Notes: generated from the sequence alone by a model not told the origin. Shown: positions 17,945 through 28,743, numbered from the stretch's first letter. The stretch is DNA of 54,509 nt from Fundicoccus ignavus (GCF_009659375.1 NZ_WJQT01000018.1:1-54509); one strand, 5' to 3'. A program made the numbers and translations.

Positions 17945-18583
17945 ATGCCTATCATTACAGTGATTATTTGGTTCATTTGGATGATTGGTTTCTACTTTAT
18001 TAAGCGAAATATTAACTTAAAACAAAGAGAAGAACAGTATCGAAAAATGAAACAAAAACAAGTACAAACCCTACCACAAAATAATGCCGCAACAACTAAA
18101 GCGATGATGGATATGTCTAAACAGCAAGTTGCAGCTACTAAGCGAAAACGTAATATTAATCAACAATCAGCCCGCTTAGCACAAGATGCAGCAGAAAGAC
18201 GTCAAAGTAGTCAGGATACTATTAAACGTCAAAATCGTCGGGCAACAATCAAAGACTTTGTTGAGAGGATTCAATCCGAACAAAACAAACGCAATACAGA
18301 AGACTTACTTTCGTTAGAAGGAATCTCTAGTGAATATGAATCTATCGAATCTGTTTCTGAAAAAGATGAAATAGACTGGGATAATTTCGAAGCAGATTTT
18401 TTATCCGATATGGAGTGGACTTCGTATAACGATGATGAGGAAATTCTCCTAGAAGTTGATCGTTCAATCGGTTCTGATGTTTCTCAAGCAAGTAAAAGAA
18501 AAGTCCAACTAGACACAAAGACAGTCAAGCAAGGGATTATTTTAAGTGAAATACTCTCTAAACCTAAAAGTCTAAGAGAGTAA
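17945..18583 (+). CDS. uncharacterised membrane-anchored protein in the floA operon
   Basis: 212 residues: one N-terminal membrane segment (~3-20, IITVIIWFIWMIGFYFI), then a long basic, Gln/Lys/Arg-rich helical region (~25-110, many QKQ/KRK runs), an acidic middle (~115-165, Glu/Asp-rich, EKDEIDWDNFEADF) and a conserved-looking C-terminus VKQGIILSEILSKPKSLRE. It starts 2 bp after the floA stop. It occupies the place of yqfB after floA in Bacillus and probably belongs to the microdomain unit. No enzyme motif is visible and I do not assign a function. Confidence 0.75.
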   Translation: MPIITVIIWFIWMIGFYFIKRNINLKQREEQYRKMKQKQVQTLPQNNAATTKAMMDMSKQQVAATKRKRNINQQSARLAQDAAERRQSSQDTIKRQNRRATIKDFVERIQSEQNKRNTEDLLSLEGISSEYESIESVSEKDEIDWDNFEADFLSDMEWTSYNDDEEILLEVDRSIGSDVSQASKRKVQLDTKTVKQGIILSEILSKPKSLRE

Positions 18584-18590
18584 ATGTTAG

Positions 18591-18635
18591 CAAAAGGAAC
18601 CTTTCCGAGTAAAATACGGAGAGGTTCCTTTTTTA
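18591..18635 (+). terminator. terminator after the nfeD-floA operon
   Basis: AAAAGGAACCT / AGGTTCCTTTT 11-bp stem with a partly paired 19-nt loop (CTCCG/CGGAG-like), then a T-run. Confidence 0.9.
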
Positions 18636-18639
18636 GTAT

Positions 18640-19830
18640 AAGTAATTATAAGTTTTATGTTGATTTATCAAGCTTTATACTACGTTCAGCTTATTGTTTT
18701 CCAATGCGGAGGTCGCTTTCAAAGCTTCACTGACCTTCGTGCTTTTCCAGCTCAATCGGCTAGGGTGTGTCTAATTCGCTGCGCTCAAAGTCACACCAAG
18801 CTACGCCGATTGCCCTTCGTACCGCTATGGAAAACAAATCGCTGATCTATGTTGAGTATTTCAACAAAAGTAAAGCGATATAATCAATTTAAAACTTCTA
18901 AGCGGAATTTAAAGGTCCGAAGTTTTCTGATAATATAAGGTTTTATAAGTTTTATGTTGATTTATCAAGCTTTATACTACGTTCAGCTGATTGTTTTCCA
19001 ATGCGGAGGTCGCTTTCAAAGCCTCACTGACGTTCGTGCTTTTCCAGCTCAATCGGCTAGGGTGAGTCTAATTCGCTGCGCTCAAAGTCACACCAAGCTA
19101 CGCCGATTGCCCTTCGTACCGCTATGGAAAACAAATCGCTGATCTATGTTGAGTATTTCAACAAAAGTAAAGCGATATAATCAATTTAAAACTTCTAAGC
19201 GGAATTTAAAGGTCCGAAGTTTTCTGATAATATAAGGTTTTATAAGTTTTATGTTGATTTATCAAGCTTTATACTACGTTCAGCTGATTGTTTTCCAATG
19301 CGGAGGTCGCTTTCAAAGCCTCACTGACGTTCGTGCTTTTCCAGCTCAATCGGCTAGGGTGAGTCTAATTCGCTGCGCTCAAAGTCACACCAAGCTACGC
19401 CGATTGCCCTTCGTACCGCTATGGAAAACAAATCGCTGATCTATGTTGAGTATTTCAACAAAAGTAAAGCGATATAATCAATTTAAAACTTCTAAGCGGA
19501 ATTTAAAGGTCCGAAGTTTTCTGATAATATAAGGTTTTATAAGTTTTATGTTGATTTATCAAGCTTTATACTACGTTCAGCTTATTGTTTTCCAATGCGG
19601 AGGTCGCTTTCAAAGCCTCACTGACGTTCGTGCTTTTCCAGCTCAATTGGCTAGGCTCTAACTAATTCGCTACGCTCAAAGTCAGAGCAAGCTACGCCGA
19701 TTGCCCTTTGTACCGCTATGGAAAACAAATCGCTGATCTATGTTGAGTATTTCAACAAAAGTAAAGCGATATAATCAAATTATACTGCTAAACAGAATTT
19801 AAAATCCTTGGACTTGTCCGAGGTTTTCTT
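18640..19830 (+). repeat. four tandem copies of a 297-bp foldback repeat
   Basis: Units begin near 18655, 18952, 19249 and 19546; the spacing is exactly 297 bp. Units 2 and 3 look identical; units 1 and 4 differ at a few sites. Each is a long imperfect palindrome: TTGTTTTCC (18694-18702) pairs with GGAAAACAA (18829-18837), and CAATCGGC (18752-18759) with GCCGATTG (18805-18812). Inside, GGTGTG (18763-18768) pairs with CACACC (18792-18797). In unit 4 the inner stem is GCTCT (19655-19659) with AGAGC (19684-19688): two G-C pairs became C-G on both arms. A 62-codon frame in units 1-3 is probably incidental. Decayed relatives occur at 46096-46690 and a fragment at 54294-54318. Confidence 0.9.
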
Positions 19831-19860
19831 ATAATGATGAATAAAAAACACTGAAAAGAA

Positions 19861-21099
19861 TTAGGCTTCTTTTTTCTGAATGAAACGTTCTTTAAATTTA
19901 TTGAGAAGAGTTGACTCGAAAGTCAAATGCTCACTTAATTGAAAATTACTTAACCAATCGTTGAACTGAAAAGCCATCATATGATAACGATCACGCTTTT
20001 GTTCCACTAAATGAGATTTTATGACATCACCTAAATTAGTTAAATTATGTTCTAGGAATTCGCGGTCAGCTAATTCTAACAAATTTAAGCGTTCGAGAAA
20101 TAATCTCGAAAATTTGATGGGATTAGAGGTAATTTCAATTAAGGACTCTGCTCCGGTTTCATATAGTAAATCAAAACAGCTATTAAATATTTTCTTTAAT
20201 TCCTCATCATTACGGTCAATTGTCCATTCTTTTACTGCCGCATCGATGAGATAACTAAAATCAGAACGATCATCTAATCTTTCTAATTGCTTGTCTGCAA
20301 TCTGCCAATTTGTGGCAATGTGTTGAGAGAAGCCTTTTTTACGGCTTTTAACTACAATGGGTGCTTGACTATGAAAAAGCGTCATACCAACAATCGAGTC
20401 TTCAGGTACGTAATGCGAAATCTTAGGTTGAATATTTTGGTATGAAACAGTTTCTATAGTCTCTAATTGAAAGCCTGGACTATCAAAACTATAGATATCA
20501 GTAATGCTATTCTGAGTTTCTTCATCTTGAAATGCTGCAGCATAGATTGCTAGATTACCACCTTTAGAATGTCCGCTAATAGTCAAGGAGACACCCTGAA
20601 AAGCGTGATAGACAGCCGTCAAATAGTTTTTGGCTAATCTTTGTGCAGGAACGAGTCGATTGTAAATTAGATTACAATCTTCTTTCCAACCAGTCAATGT
20701 ATCATCAGTACCTCGATAAGAGACTAATAATTCGTTTGTCGGTAGTCCTAGACACATGGCTGCGAACTGAAGTTCCTCTTCAACTTTGATTTGGTTGACG
20801 AAGCCAAAAATAATAATCTCTTGATAACGCTTTGCTTGAGAAATAGCTTTTAATAGTCTTATTCTTGCTTCTGAAACGAGTACCCAATTTTCCTTTTTCA
20901 TTTCTTTCAGGGTGTTTTCGAGCAAAAAGTATAAATCATTTAATTTAATCCCTGATTGATGATTCAAATCACTGTTGATGTATTCGTCTAAAGGAAAATA
21001 AACGAGCTCATTGAGAATTAATACATCCACCTCATTTAAAGGTAAAGTAGTAAAATCATTATTTTCCATTCTTTTTATATACTGATAAATAGTTGTCAT
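19861..21099 (-). CDS. DUF2974 family lipase-like alpha/beta hydrolase
   Basis: 412 residues, no signal peptide. The nucleophile elbow GHSKGGNLA (Ser near 178) sits after SYRGTDDTLTGWKEDCNL (~127-144), matching the DUF2974 (Mbeg1-like) family related to class 3 lipases; IYSFDSPGFQ and SHYVPEDSIVGMTL follow, the latter placing an Asp and His-like region expected of the triad. The C-terminal third (~300-412) is helical and unrecognised. Substrate unknown. It is transcribed alone, away from the repeat array, and divergently from dhaK. The family occurs widely in Lactobacillales, usually as a single gene. Confidence 0.85.
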   Translation of the reverse strand: MTTIYQYIKRMENNDFTTLPLNEVDVLILNELVYFPLDEYINSDLNHQSGIKLNDLYFLLENTLKEMKKENWVLVSEARIRLLKAISQAKRYQEIIIFGFVNQIKVEEELQFAAMCLGLPTNELLVSYRGTDDTLTGWKEDCNLIYNRLVPAQRLAKNYLTAVYHAFQGVSLTISGHSKGGNLAIYAAAFQDEETQNSITDIYSFDSPGFQLETIETVSYQNIQPKISHYVPEDSIVGMTLFHSQAPIVVKSRKKGFSQHIATNWQIADKQLERLDDRSDFSYLIDAAVKEWTIDRNDEELKKIFNSCFDLLYETGAESLIEITSNPIKFSRLFLERLNLLELADREFLEHNLTNLGDVIKSHLVEQKRDRYHMMAFQFNDWLSNFQLSEHLTFESTLLNKFKERFIQKKEA

Positions 21100-21290
21100 G
21101 CCATCACCATCCTCAGACTCATTTTAGCTAATCCAATATCGAGAAGCTAGTGTGTTTCGAAATGACAATTAGATTAGTAAAATAGTTTGTGATATATTAT
21201 TGAAAATATTCTTAAATTTAGTGTGCGTGAAAGCTTATTTAATTCATTTTTATAGTGAAATAAATAAAATGTTTAAATATCGTTAAAATT

Positions 21291-21304
21291 AGAAAGCGTT
21301 TTCT
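21291..21304. promoter_or_regulatory. cre-like site upstream of dhaK
   Basis: AGAAAGCGTTTTCT matches the CcpA consensus TGWAANCGNTNWCA at 12 of 14 positions (only the two outer bases differ) and is itself a near-palindrome. It lies about 40 bp upstream of a -10-like TATACT at 21344-21349 that lacks a good -35 box. Confidence 0.55.
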
Positions 21305-21370
21305 TTGCGAAAAATTAAAAATTTTTATATCATACAATTGAAGTATACTAAATATAAGGAGTGATTGTTG

Positions 21371-22360
21371 TTGAAGAAGATTATGAATGAGCCAACACAA
21401 ATTGTTGATGAGATGTTAAAGGGTATGGTTTATTGTCATTCTGATTTAATCAAACGCATAGACGGATTTGAAATTATTCAACGAACTGCTGATAAAACTG
21501 GAAAAGTAGCAATCATATCTGGTGGAGGAAGTGGACACGAGCCATCTCATGCGGGATTTGTTGGAAAAGGAATGTTATCTGCCGCTGTTTGCGGACCTGT
21601 TTTTACATCGCCAACACCTGACCAAATTTTGGAAGCAATTAAATCTGCTGATGAAGGAGCAGGTGTTTTTCTAGTTATCAAAAACTACTCCGGTGACGTA
21701 ATGAACTTTGAAATGGCTCAAGAAATGGCTGAAATGGAAGATATTCAAGTTGCAAGTGTCATTGTTGATGATGATATTGCTGTAGAAGACAGCTTATATA
21801 CTCAAGGTAAACGAGGTGTTGCAGGAACTGTTTTAGTTCATAAAATATTAGGGAATGCAGCCGAAAACGGAAAATCTTTAACTGAAATAAAAGAACTTGC
21901 AGAAGAACTAGTACCAAATATTAAAACAATAGGTCTAGCTTTAACTGGTGCAACAACGCCAGAAGGCGGCCGTCCAAGTTTCACATTGAATGAAGAACAA
22001 ATTGAGTATGGTGTAGGGATTCATGGTGAACCTGGTTACCGTACAGAAAAATTGCAGCCATCAAAAAACTTAGCAATCGAGTTAGGTGAGAAATTATTAG
22101 CTGATTTTGATTCAAATTCTGATGATAAATATGGTTTGTTAATTAACGGTATGGGTGGTACACCTTTAATGGAACTATATGTATTTGCAAATGACGTTGC
22201 TGAATTATTAAGTGAACGTGGAATTACTGTAGACTTCCACAAAGTAGGTAACTATATGACGTCTATTGAAATGCAAGGCCTATCTTTAACATTAATTAAA
22301 TTGTCAGATAGTAATTGGTTAGATGCGTTAAATGCACCAACTGAAACGATTGCTTGGTAA
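21371..22360 (+). CDS. dhaK: dihydroxyacetone kinase subunit DhaK
   Basis: Binds dihydroxyacetone covalently through a histidine and accepts phosphate from DhaL-ADP. GGGSGHEPSHAGFVGKGML (~45-65) forms the substrate site, NYSGDVMNFEMA the following loop, and GVGIHGEPGYR holds the substrate-binding His. Length (329) is normal for the PTS-dependent enzyme. The start is taken as TTG 21371 (third of three consecutive TTG codons), 9 nt after AAGGAG, giving the family-like MKKIMNEPTQIVDEML. First gene of a compact dhaK-dhaL-dhaM operon. Neither a glycerol dehydrogenase nor a DhaS/DhaQ-type regulator is in the window. Confidence 0.95.
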   Translation: MKKIMNEPTQIVDEMLKGMVYCHSDLIKRIDGFEIIQRTADKTGKVAIISGGGSGHEPSHAGFVGKGMLSAAVCGPVFTSPTPDQILEAIKSADEGAGVFLVIKNYSGDVMNFEMAQEMAEMEDIQVASVIVDDDIAVEDSLYTQGKRGVAGTVLVHKILGNAAENGKSLTEIKELAEELVPNIKTIGLALTGATTPEGGRPSFTLNEEQIEYGVGIHGEPGYRTEKLQPSKNLAIELGEKLLADFDSNSDDKYGLLINGMGGTPLMELYVFANDVAELLSERGITVDFHKVGNYMTSIEMQGLSLTLIKLSDSNWLDALNAPTETIAW

Positions 22361-22373
22361 GGAGAATAAATTT

Positions 22374-22952
22374 ATGGATTTACAAACGAGTATTAAGTGG
22401 ATGGAACTTTTTAACGAAAAGGTTCAAGCGAATAAAGCGCTTTTAATTGAATTAGATACACCAATTGGTGATAGTGATCACGGTAGTAACATGTCGCGTG
22501 GAATGCAACACGTGATCGAGGCTCTTGAAGCTAAAGCACCAGAATCAGCAGCTGATCTGTTGAAAACAGTTGCGATGCAATTGTTAAGTAAAGTCGGAGG
22601 TGCTTCAGGTCCACTTTATGGATCAGCGTTTTTAAACATGTCTAAAGCTGAACACCAAGGCCTAAGTATTGCTGAAGTTGTTAAAGAAGGTTTAGCAGGC
22701 ATTCAAAAACGAGGCAAAGCTGAAGTGGGAGAGAAAACAATGGTTGACGTTTGGTCACCAGTTGTTGCAGATTTGGAGGCTAATAGCTTAACTGTTGAAA
22801 GTGTGAAAGCTGCTGTTGAAGCAACTAAAGATACCAAAGCAACTAAAGGCCGTGCATCATATGTTGGGGATCGTTCAATCGGGCACATCGATCCAGGCTC
22901 TTATTCATCAGGTTTGTTATTTGAAGCAATGATAGAAGCAGGTGTAATTTAA
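22374..22952 (+). CDS. dhaL: dihydroxyacetone kinase subunit DhaL (ADP-binding)
   Basis: Carries tightly bound ADP, which DhaM rephosphorylates and which passes phosphate to DHA on DhaK. The Mg/ADP-binding motif DTPIGDSDHGSNMSRGM gives Asp28, Asp33 and Asp35; KVGGASGPLYGSAF and the late GRASYVGDRSIGHIDPGS are also conserved. 192 residues. ATG 22374 follows AAGGAG, 13 bp after the dhaK stop; an earlier in-frame start would overlap dhaK. Its stop overlaps the dhaM start by one base (TAATG), indicating translational coupling. Confidence 0.95.
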   Translation: MDLQTSIKWMELFNEKVQANKALLIELDTPIGDSDHGSNMSRGMQHVIEALEAKAPESAADLLKTVAMQLLSKVGGASGPLYGSAFLNMSKAEHQGLSIAEVVKEGLAGIQKRGKAEVGEKTMVDVWSPVVADLEANSLTVESVKAAVEATKDTKATKGRASYVGDRSIGHIDPGSYSSGLLFEAMIEAGVI

Positions 22953-23326
22953 TGAGTAATTATGGAATCGTGATTGTTTCGCATTCAGCGAATATTGCTC
23001 AAGGTATTTATGATTTAATTCAAGAAGTTGCTAAAGACGTATCAATTACTTACGTTGGCGGGACAGAAGAAGGAGGGATTGGAACAAGTTTTGAAACAGC
23101 TTCTCAAGCGATGGAAAGCAATTCTGCTCAGAGTTTATTAGCCTTTTACGATTTAGGTAGTGCTAAAATGAACCTTGAAATGGCAATAGAATTCACAACT
23201 AAAGAAGTTGAAGTATTCGATGTACCAGTTGTTGAAGGAACTTATACTGCTGCTGCCTTATTACAAGCCGGCGTGGACTTGGATACAGTTAAAGCACAGT
23301 TAGCAGAGATGAAGCTTAATAAGTAA
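22952..23326 (+). CDS. dhaM: PTS-dependent dihydroxyacetone kinase phosphotransferase DhaM
   Basis: Passes phosphate from HPr to DhaL-bound ADP. It has 124 residues: only the EIIA-Man-like domain with the active His at position 11 (GIVIVSHSANIAQGI), the conserved GGTEEGGIGTSFE loop and the NLEMAIEF helix. The HPr and EI-like domains fused to DhaM in enterobacteria are absent, as usual in Firmicutes, so general HPr must supply the phosphate. Third gene of the dha operon. Confidence 0.95.
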   Translation: MSNYGIVIVSHSANIAQGIYDLIQEVAKDVSITYVGGTEEGGIGTSFETASQAMESNSAQSLLAFYDLGSAKMNLEMAIEFTTKEVEVFDVPVVEGTYTAAALLQAGVDLDTVKAQLAEMKLNK

Positions 23327-23446
23327 TCATTTATTTAATTAGTCATTGGAAATTTCGATTTTGAGCAAAAGTGTCGATTTAGGATAGATTAGGCAAATTC
23401 ATTATCGTTTCTTGTTAAACTAATATAAACATAGGAGAGTGTTAGA

Positions 23447-24160
23447 ATGGTTGAAATTTATGGTGAAGCAATTGGGACATTTATTCTTGTTCTACTAGGT
23501 AATGGTGTTGTTGCGGGGAATGTATTAAACAAAACTAAAGGTGGAAACACTGGTTGGATTATGATTACTTTAGGATGGGGCTTGGCAGTTACAATCGCAG
23601 TTTATGCATCAGGCATTATGGGGCCAGCTCACTTAAACCCTGCGGTAACCATCGCAATGGCAGCAGTTGGTGCACTACCATGGTCAAGTGTACCAGGTTA
23701 TATTCTTGCTCAAATGGCCGGTGCGATGTTAGCTTCTATTTTTGTATGGGCTCACTACTACCCACATTGGGAAGAAACTAAAGATCCAGGGACAATCTTA
23801 GCTACTTTCTCAACAGGTCCAGCAATTCGTCATACAGCTTCAAACGTTATCGGTGAAGCAATCGGTACAGCCATATTAATTATTGTTGTAATGGCGATGG
23901 GACCAAATAATTTGACTTCTGGACTTGGACCAATGGTAGTTGGTTTCGTTGTAACATCTGTAGGTCTATCTTTAGGTGGAACGACTGGATATGCGATTAA
24001 CCCAGCTCGTGACTTAGGACCACGTATTATGCACGCAATTTTACCTATTGCCAATAAAGGCGACTCTGATTGGGGTTACGCTTGGATTCCGGTTGTAGGA
24101 CCAATTTTAGGTGCTGTTGTAGGTGCGTTGTTATATAACATGGCTTTAGCATTAATTTAA
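23447..24160 (+). CDS. glpF: glycerol facilitator GlpF (aquaglyceroporin)
   Basis: MIP-family channel for glycerol uptake. Both pore motifs are present: HLNPAVTIAMA (~63-73) and INPARDLGPR (~184-193), each in a half-helix, with six membrane segments across 237 residues. The Gly/Arg environment of the second NPA (NPARD) matches glycerol-conducting rather than water-specific members. ATG 23447 follows ATAGGAGAG. It sits between dhaM (120-bp gap) and glpK, joining dihydroxyacetone and glycerol use. Confidence 0.93.
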   Translation: MVEIYGEAIGTFILVLLGNGVVAGNVLNKTKGGNTGWIMITLGWGLAVTIAVYASGIMGPAHLNPAVTIAMAAVGALPWSSVPGYILAQMAGAMLASIFVWAHYYPHWEETKDPGTILATFSTGPAIRHTASNVIGEAIGTAILIIVVMAMGPNNLTSGLGPMVVGFVVTSVGLSLGGTTGYAINPARDLGPRIMHAILPIANKGDSDWGYAWIPVVGPILGAVVGALLYNMALALI

Positions 24161-24172
24161 TTTTATTTAAAT

Positions 24173-24208
24173 GAGGTGACGTTAGTTCGGTTGAGTTAAC
24201 GTTACCTT
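24173..24208 (+). promoter_or_regulatory. inverted repeat between glpF and glpK
   Basis: GGTGACGTTA and TAACGTTACC form a 10-bp stem with one G-T pair around an ~11-nt loop, 12 bp past the glpF stop. There is no T-run, so it is not a standard terminator. It could be an mRNA-stabilising hairpin, a regulator site or an attenuator element. Confidence 0.45.
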
Positions 24209-24255
24209 AATTACGAAAAAATAAAATTAGATTAATGTTTTAAAAATATCGATTA

Positions 24256-25819
<1,564 letters not shown>

Positions 25820-25837
25820 GATTGTCCTTTTACACTG

Positions 25838-25876
25838 GGAAAGCACTACTAGCAAGTTGCGTAGTGCTTTTCTTGC
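25838..25876 (+). terminator. terminator or attenuator between glpK and glpO
   Basis: AAAGCACTAC / GTAGTGCTTT 10-bp stem around an 11-nt loop, followed by TTCTTGCTTT. Since glpO begins 25 bp later with no obvious promoter between, partial read-through is likely. Confidence 0.75.
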
Positions 25877-25900
25877 TTTAACGAACTAGGAGGCGAATAA

Positions 25901-27739
25901 ATGAAGAAATACTCTTACAAATTACGTCCGGATTATTTGAAGCAATTGAAGAATGAACAATTTGAGTTAGTTGTGATTGGTGGAGGAATTACAGGTGCAG
26001 GAATAGCTCTACAAGCTGCAGCGAGTGGAATTAAAACTGCTTTAATTGAAATGCAAGATTTTGCAGAAGGAACCAGTAGTCGTTCAACCAAATTAGTTCA
26101 CGGAGGAATCCGTTATTTGAAGCAATTTGATGTGGAAGTAGTCGCAGAGACCGTTTCAGAAAGAGCAGTAGTTCAGAACATAGCACCCCATATTCCGAAG
26201 CCGGATCCAATGTTATTGCCTTTATACGATGAACCAGGAGCATCATACTCACCGTTTGAGTTACAAGTCGCAATGAATCTGTACGATTCATTAGCAAATA
26301 TTCATGATGGTCCTTATGCAAACAAAAGTTTATCCGCACAAGAAGTATTAGAACGTCAACCTAACTTACTTAAGGATCAGTTAATCGGTGGTGGAGCATA
26401 TCTAGATTTTAATAATAATGACGCTCGTCTAGTGATTGAGAATATTAAGCAGGCAGTTGACGACGGTGCAATAGTTGTTAGCCACTTGAAAGCAGTTGGA
26501 TTTAGTTACCAAGAAGGAAAAGTTTCAGGAGTCATTGTCAACGACTTGTTAAATAATGATGAGGAATTTAAAATCCAAGCAAAATTGGTAGTCAATGCAA
26601 CAGGGCCTTGGGTAGACACTGTGAGGCAACTTGATAAGGAGACCGAAAGTTTTCCAATGATGAGACCAACTAAGGGTGTTCATTTAGTGGTTGATAGCAG
26701 CAAATTATCTGTTAGTCAACCGATATATTTCGATTCAGGCGAGAATGATCAAAGGATGGTCTTTGTATTACCAAGGTTTGGGAAAACATATTTTGGAACG
26801 ACGGATACAGATTATACAGAAGACTTAAAACATCCGCGTGTAGAGCAAGCTGATGTTGATTACTTATTAAAAGTAGTTAATCATCGATTCCCAACTGCAA
26901 ACCTGAAATTGGCAGATATTGAGAGTAGTTGGGCTGGGTTGCGCCCACTCATTTCAAGCAATGCAGGGTCAGATTATAATGGAGGAAACAAACAAAGTCT
27001 TTCAGATGAAAGTTTTGAAAGTTTAGTCAATCTATTTGATGCTTATCGTGAGAATTTCGTATCTCGTGTGCAAGTTGAGAAAGAAATGAAGGCAATTTTA
27101 GATGAGAAAACAGAAGCAGGTGCTTCACCATCAAGTGTGTCTCGAGGTAGTGATTTATTGACGGCAGACTCCGGTCTGATAACAATAGCTGGAGGTAAAA
27201 TTACGGACTACCGTAAAATGGCTGAGGGTGTATTAATAGAAGTCATTCAACAATTAAATGCTAGAGGAACTGACTTTCAATTAATTGATTCAGCGAATTA
27301 TAAAGTTTCAGGCGGACAGTTTGCCCCTTCTGATTATGAGAAAGTGATGGCTGAACTAACTAGAAAAGCTGAAAAGAAAGGAATCGATCAAGTGTCTGCT
27401 GCTAAACTCGCGCATTTATATGGCACGAATATACCAACAGTACTTGCAGGATATAATGTCGCGAAAGCTTATGCTGAGAAATTCGACTATCCGCTTGATG
27501 TTGCTTTAAGTCTAGTTTATGCATTGGATTACGAAATGGTTTATACAGCCGTAGATTTTTTCTTGCGACGTACCAACTATTTACTATTCCAAATCGATGC
27601 CTTGGAAACCTTGAGTGAGCCTGTATTAAATACAATTAAAGAACACCTAGGGTTAAATGAACAAGAATCCACACTGCAGAATAATGAATTAAATCAAACT
27701 GTAGCAGAACATAGTTTAGCTTATTTAAAAGAAGGGTAA
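25901..27739 (+). CDS. glpO: alpha-glycerophosphate oxidase
   Basis: FAD enzyme that oxidises glycerol-3-phosphate to DHAP, passing electrons to oxygen and making H2O2. An N-terminal Rossmann motif (VVIGGGITGAGIAL, ~24-38) is followed by GTSSRSTKLVHGGIRYLKQF and the C-terminal ITIAGGKITDYRKMAEG. Length 612 and a ~50-residue Asn/Ser/Gly-rich insertion (~365-420) are features of streptococcal/enterococcal GlpO rather than quinone-linked GlpD (~550). ATG 25901 follows TAGGAGG. With glpF and glpK it completes the aerobic glycerol route. Confidence 0.92.
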   Translation: MKKYSYKLRPDYLKQLKNEQFELVVIGGGITGAGIALQAAASGIKTALIEMQDFAEGTSSRSTKLVHGGIRYLKQFDVEVVAETVSERAVVQNIAPHIPKPDPMLLPLYDEPGASYSPFELQVAMNLYDSLANIHDGPYANKSLSAQEVLERQPNLLKDQLIGGGAYLDFNNNDARLVIENIKQAVDDGAIVVSHLKAVGFSYQEGKVSGVIVNDLLNNDEEFKIQAKLVVNATGPWVDTVRQLDKETESFPMMRPTKGVHLVVDSSKLSVSQPIYFDSGENDQRMVFVLPRFGKTYFGTTDTDYTEDLKHPRVEQADVDYLLKVVNHRFPTANLKLADIESSWAGLRPLISSNAGSDYNGGNKQSLSDESFESLVNLFDAYRENFVSRVQVEKEMKAILDEKTEAGASPSSVSRGSDLLTADSGLITIAGGKITDYRKMAEGVLIEVIQQLNARGTDFQLIDSANYKVSGGQFAPSDYEKVMAELTRKAEKKGIDQVSAAKLAHLYGTNIPTVLAGYNVAKAYAEKFDYPLDVALSLVYALDYEMVYTAVDFFLRRTNYLLFQIDALETLSEPVLNTIKEHLGLNEQESTLQNNELNQTVAEHSLAYLKEG

Positions 27740-27804
27740 TGATTCTAATTTACAGCTGTTTATTTTACAAGCAAAGTAGTTCGAAATAATTGCTTAAATA
27801 GGCT

Positions 27805-27957
27805 TGCGTTTTTCTAATTTATGACCTATACTAGTTAACGGTGTAAAAACCGAATTCACACGAACGTTGATGATGAGCAGGGTGCTTTCTCACAGGAGTC
27901 TATTCATTATAAGATGCGTTCGGAGGAAAATAAAAAACCAAATGGAGGAATTTAATT
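27805..27957 (+). promoter_or_regulatory. rpsB promoter and structured leader
   Basis: TTGCGT (27805-27810), 17-nt spacer and TATACT (27828-27833) make a good sigma-A promoter. The ~118-nt leader contains a closing helix CGAACG (27861-27866) with CGTTCG (27917-27922), enclosing a branched region, just before the GGAGGAA Shine-Dalgarno region. Ribosomal-protein S2 leaders that bind S2 and repress translation are known in other bacteria; such autoregulation here is inference. Confidence 0.6.
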
Positions 27958-28719
27958 ATGGCAGTTATTTCTATGAAACAATTGTTAGAAGCAGGTGTAC
28001 ACTTTGGACACCAAACACGTCGTTGGAACCCTAAAATGAAACGCTATATCTTTACAGAGCGTAATGGTATCTACATCATTGACTTACAAAAAACAGTTAA
28101 GTTAATGGATGATGCATACAACTACATGCGTGATGTAACAGCTAATGGTGGCGTTGCATTATTCGTTGGTACTAAAAAACAAGCTCAACAATCAGTTGAG
28201 GAGCAAGCTAAACGCGCTGGTCAATACTACATTAACCACCGTTGGTTAGGTGGATTGTTAACTAACTGGGATACAATCCAAGGACGTATCAAACGATTGA
28301 AAGAAATCGAAAAAATGGAACAAGACGGAATCTTCGAATTACTTCCTAAAAAAGAAGTTATCGAAATCCGTAAAGAATGGGATCGTTTAGAGAAATTCTT
28401 AGGCGGTATCAAAGATATGCCAAGAATTCCAGATGTAATCTTCATTGTGGACCCTCGTAAAGAGCGTATTGCAGTTCAAGAAGCTCACAAATTAAACATT
28501 CCAATCGTAGCTATGGTTGATACTAACTGTGATCCAGACGAAATTGACTACGTAATTCCATCAAACGATGATGCGATTCGTGCAATTAAATTAATCACAA
28601 CTGCTTTAGCAGATGCTGTTATCGAAAGTAACCAAGGCGTAATTGAAGAAGACGTTGAAGAAGTATCTGATAAAGATTTCTTTGATAACTTATTCGAAAC
28701 AAACGAAGAAACTAAATAA
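27958..28719 (+). CDS. rpsB: 30S ribosomal protein S2
   Basis: Small-subunit protein S2, 253 residues. [36 protein letters not shown] start, the [13 protein letters not shown] segment and [20 protein letters not shown] are diagnostic, followed by an acidic C-terminal extension (~225-253). ATG 27958 follows ATGGAGGA. It heads the rpsB-tsf-pyrH-frr block. Codon use is strongly biased, as in highly expressed genes. Confidence 0.98.
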   Translation: MAVISMKQLLEAGVHFGHQTRRWNPKMKRYIFTERNGIYIIDLQKTVKLMDDAYNYMRDVTANGGVALFVGTKKQAQQSVEEQAKRAGQYYINHRWLGGLLTNWDTIQGRIKRLKEIEKMEQDGIFELLPKKEVIEIRKEWDRLEKFLGGIKDMPRIPDVIFIVDPRKERIAVQEAHKLNIPIVAMVDTNCDPDEIDYVIPSNDDAIRAIKLITTALADAVIESNQGVIEEDVEEVSDKDFFDNLFETNEETK

Positions 28720-28743
28720 TTCTTAATCATTTAGAACTTTAAG

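Noticed and set aside
18657..19439. A 62-codon open frame repeated in three of the 297-bp units
   Set aside because: It has no ribosome-binding site, its frame crosses the hairpin arms, and it carries changes that fit pairing rather than protein conservation. Unit 4 and the decayed copies do not keep it.
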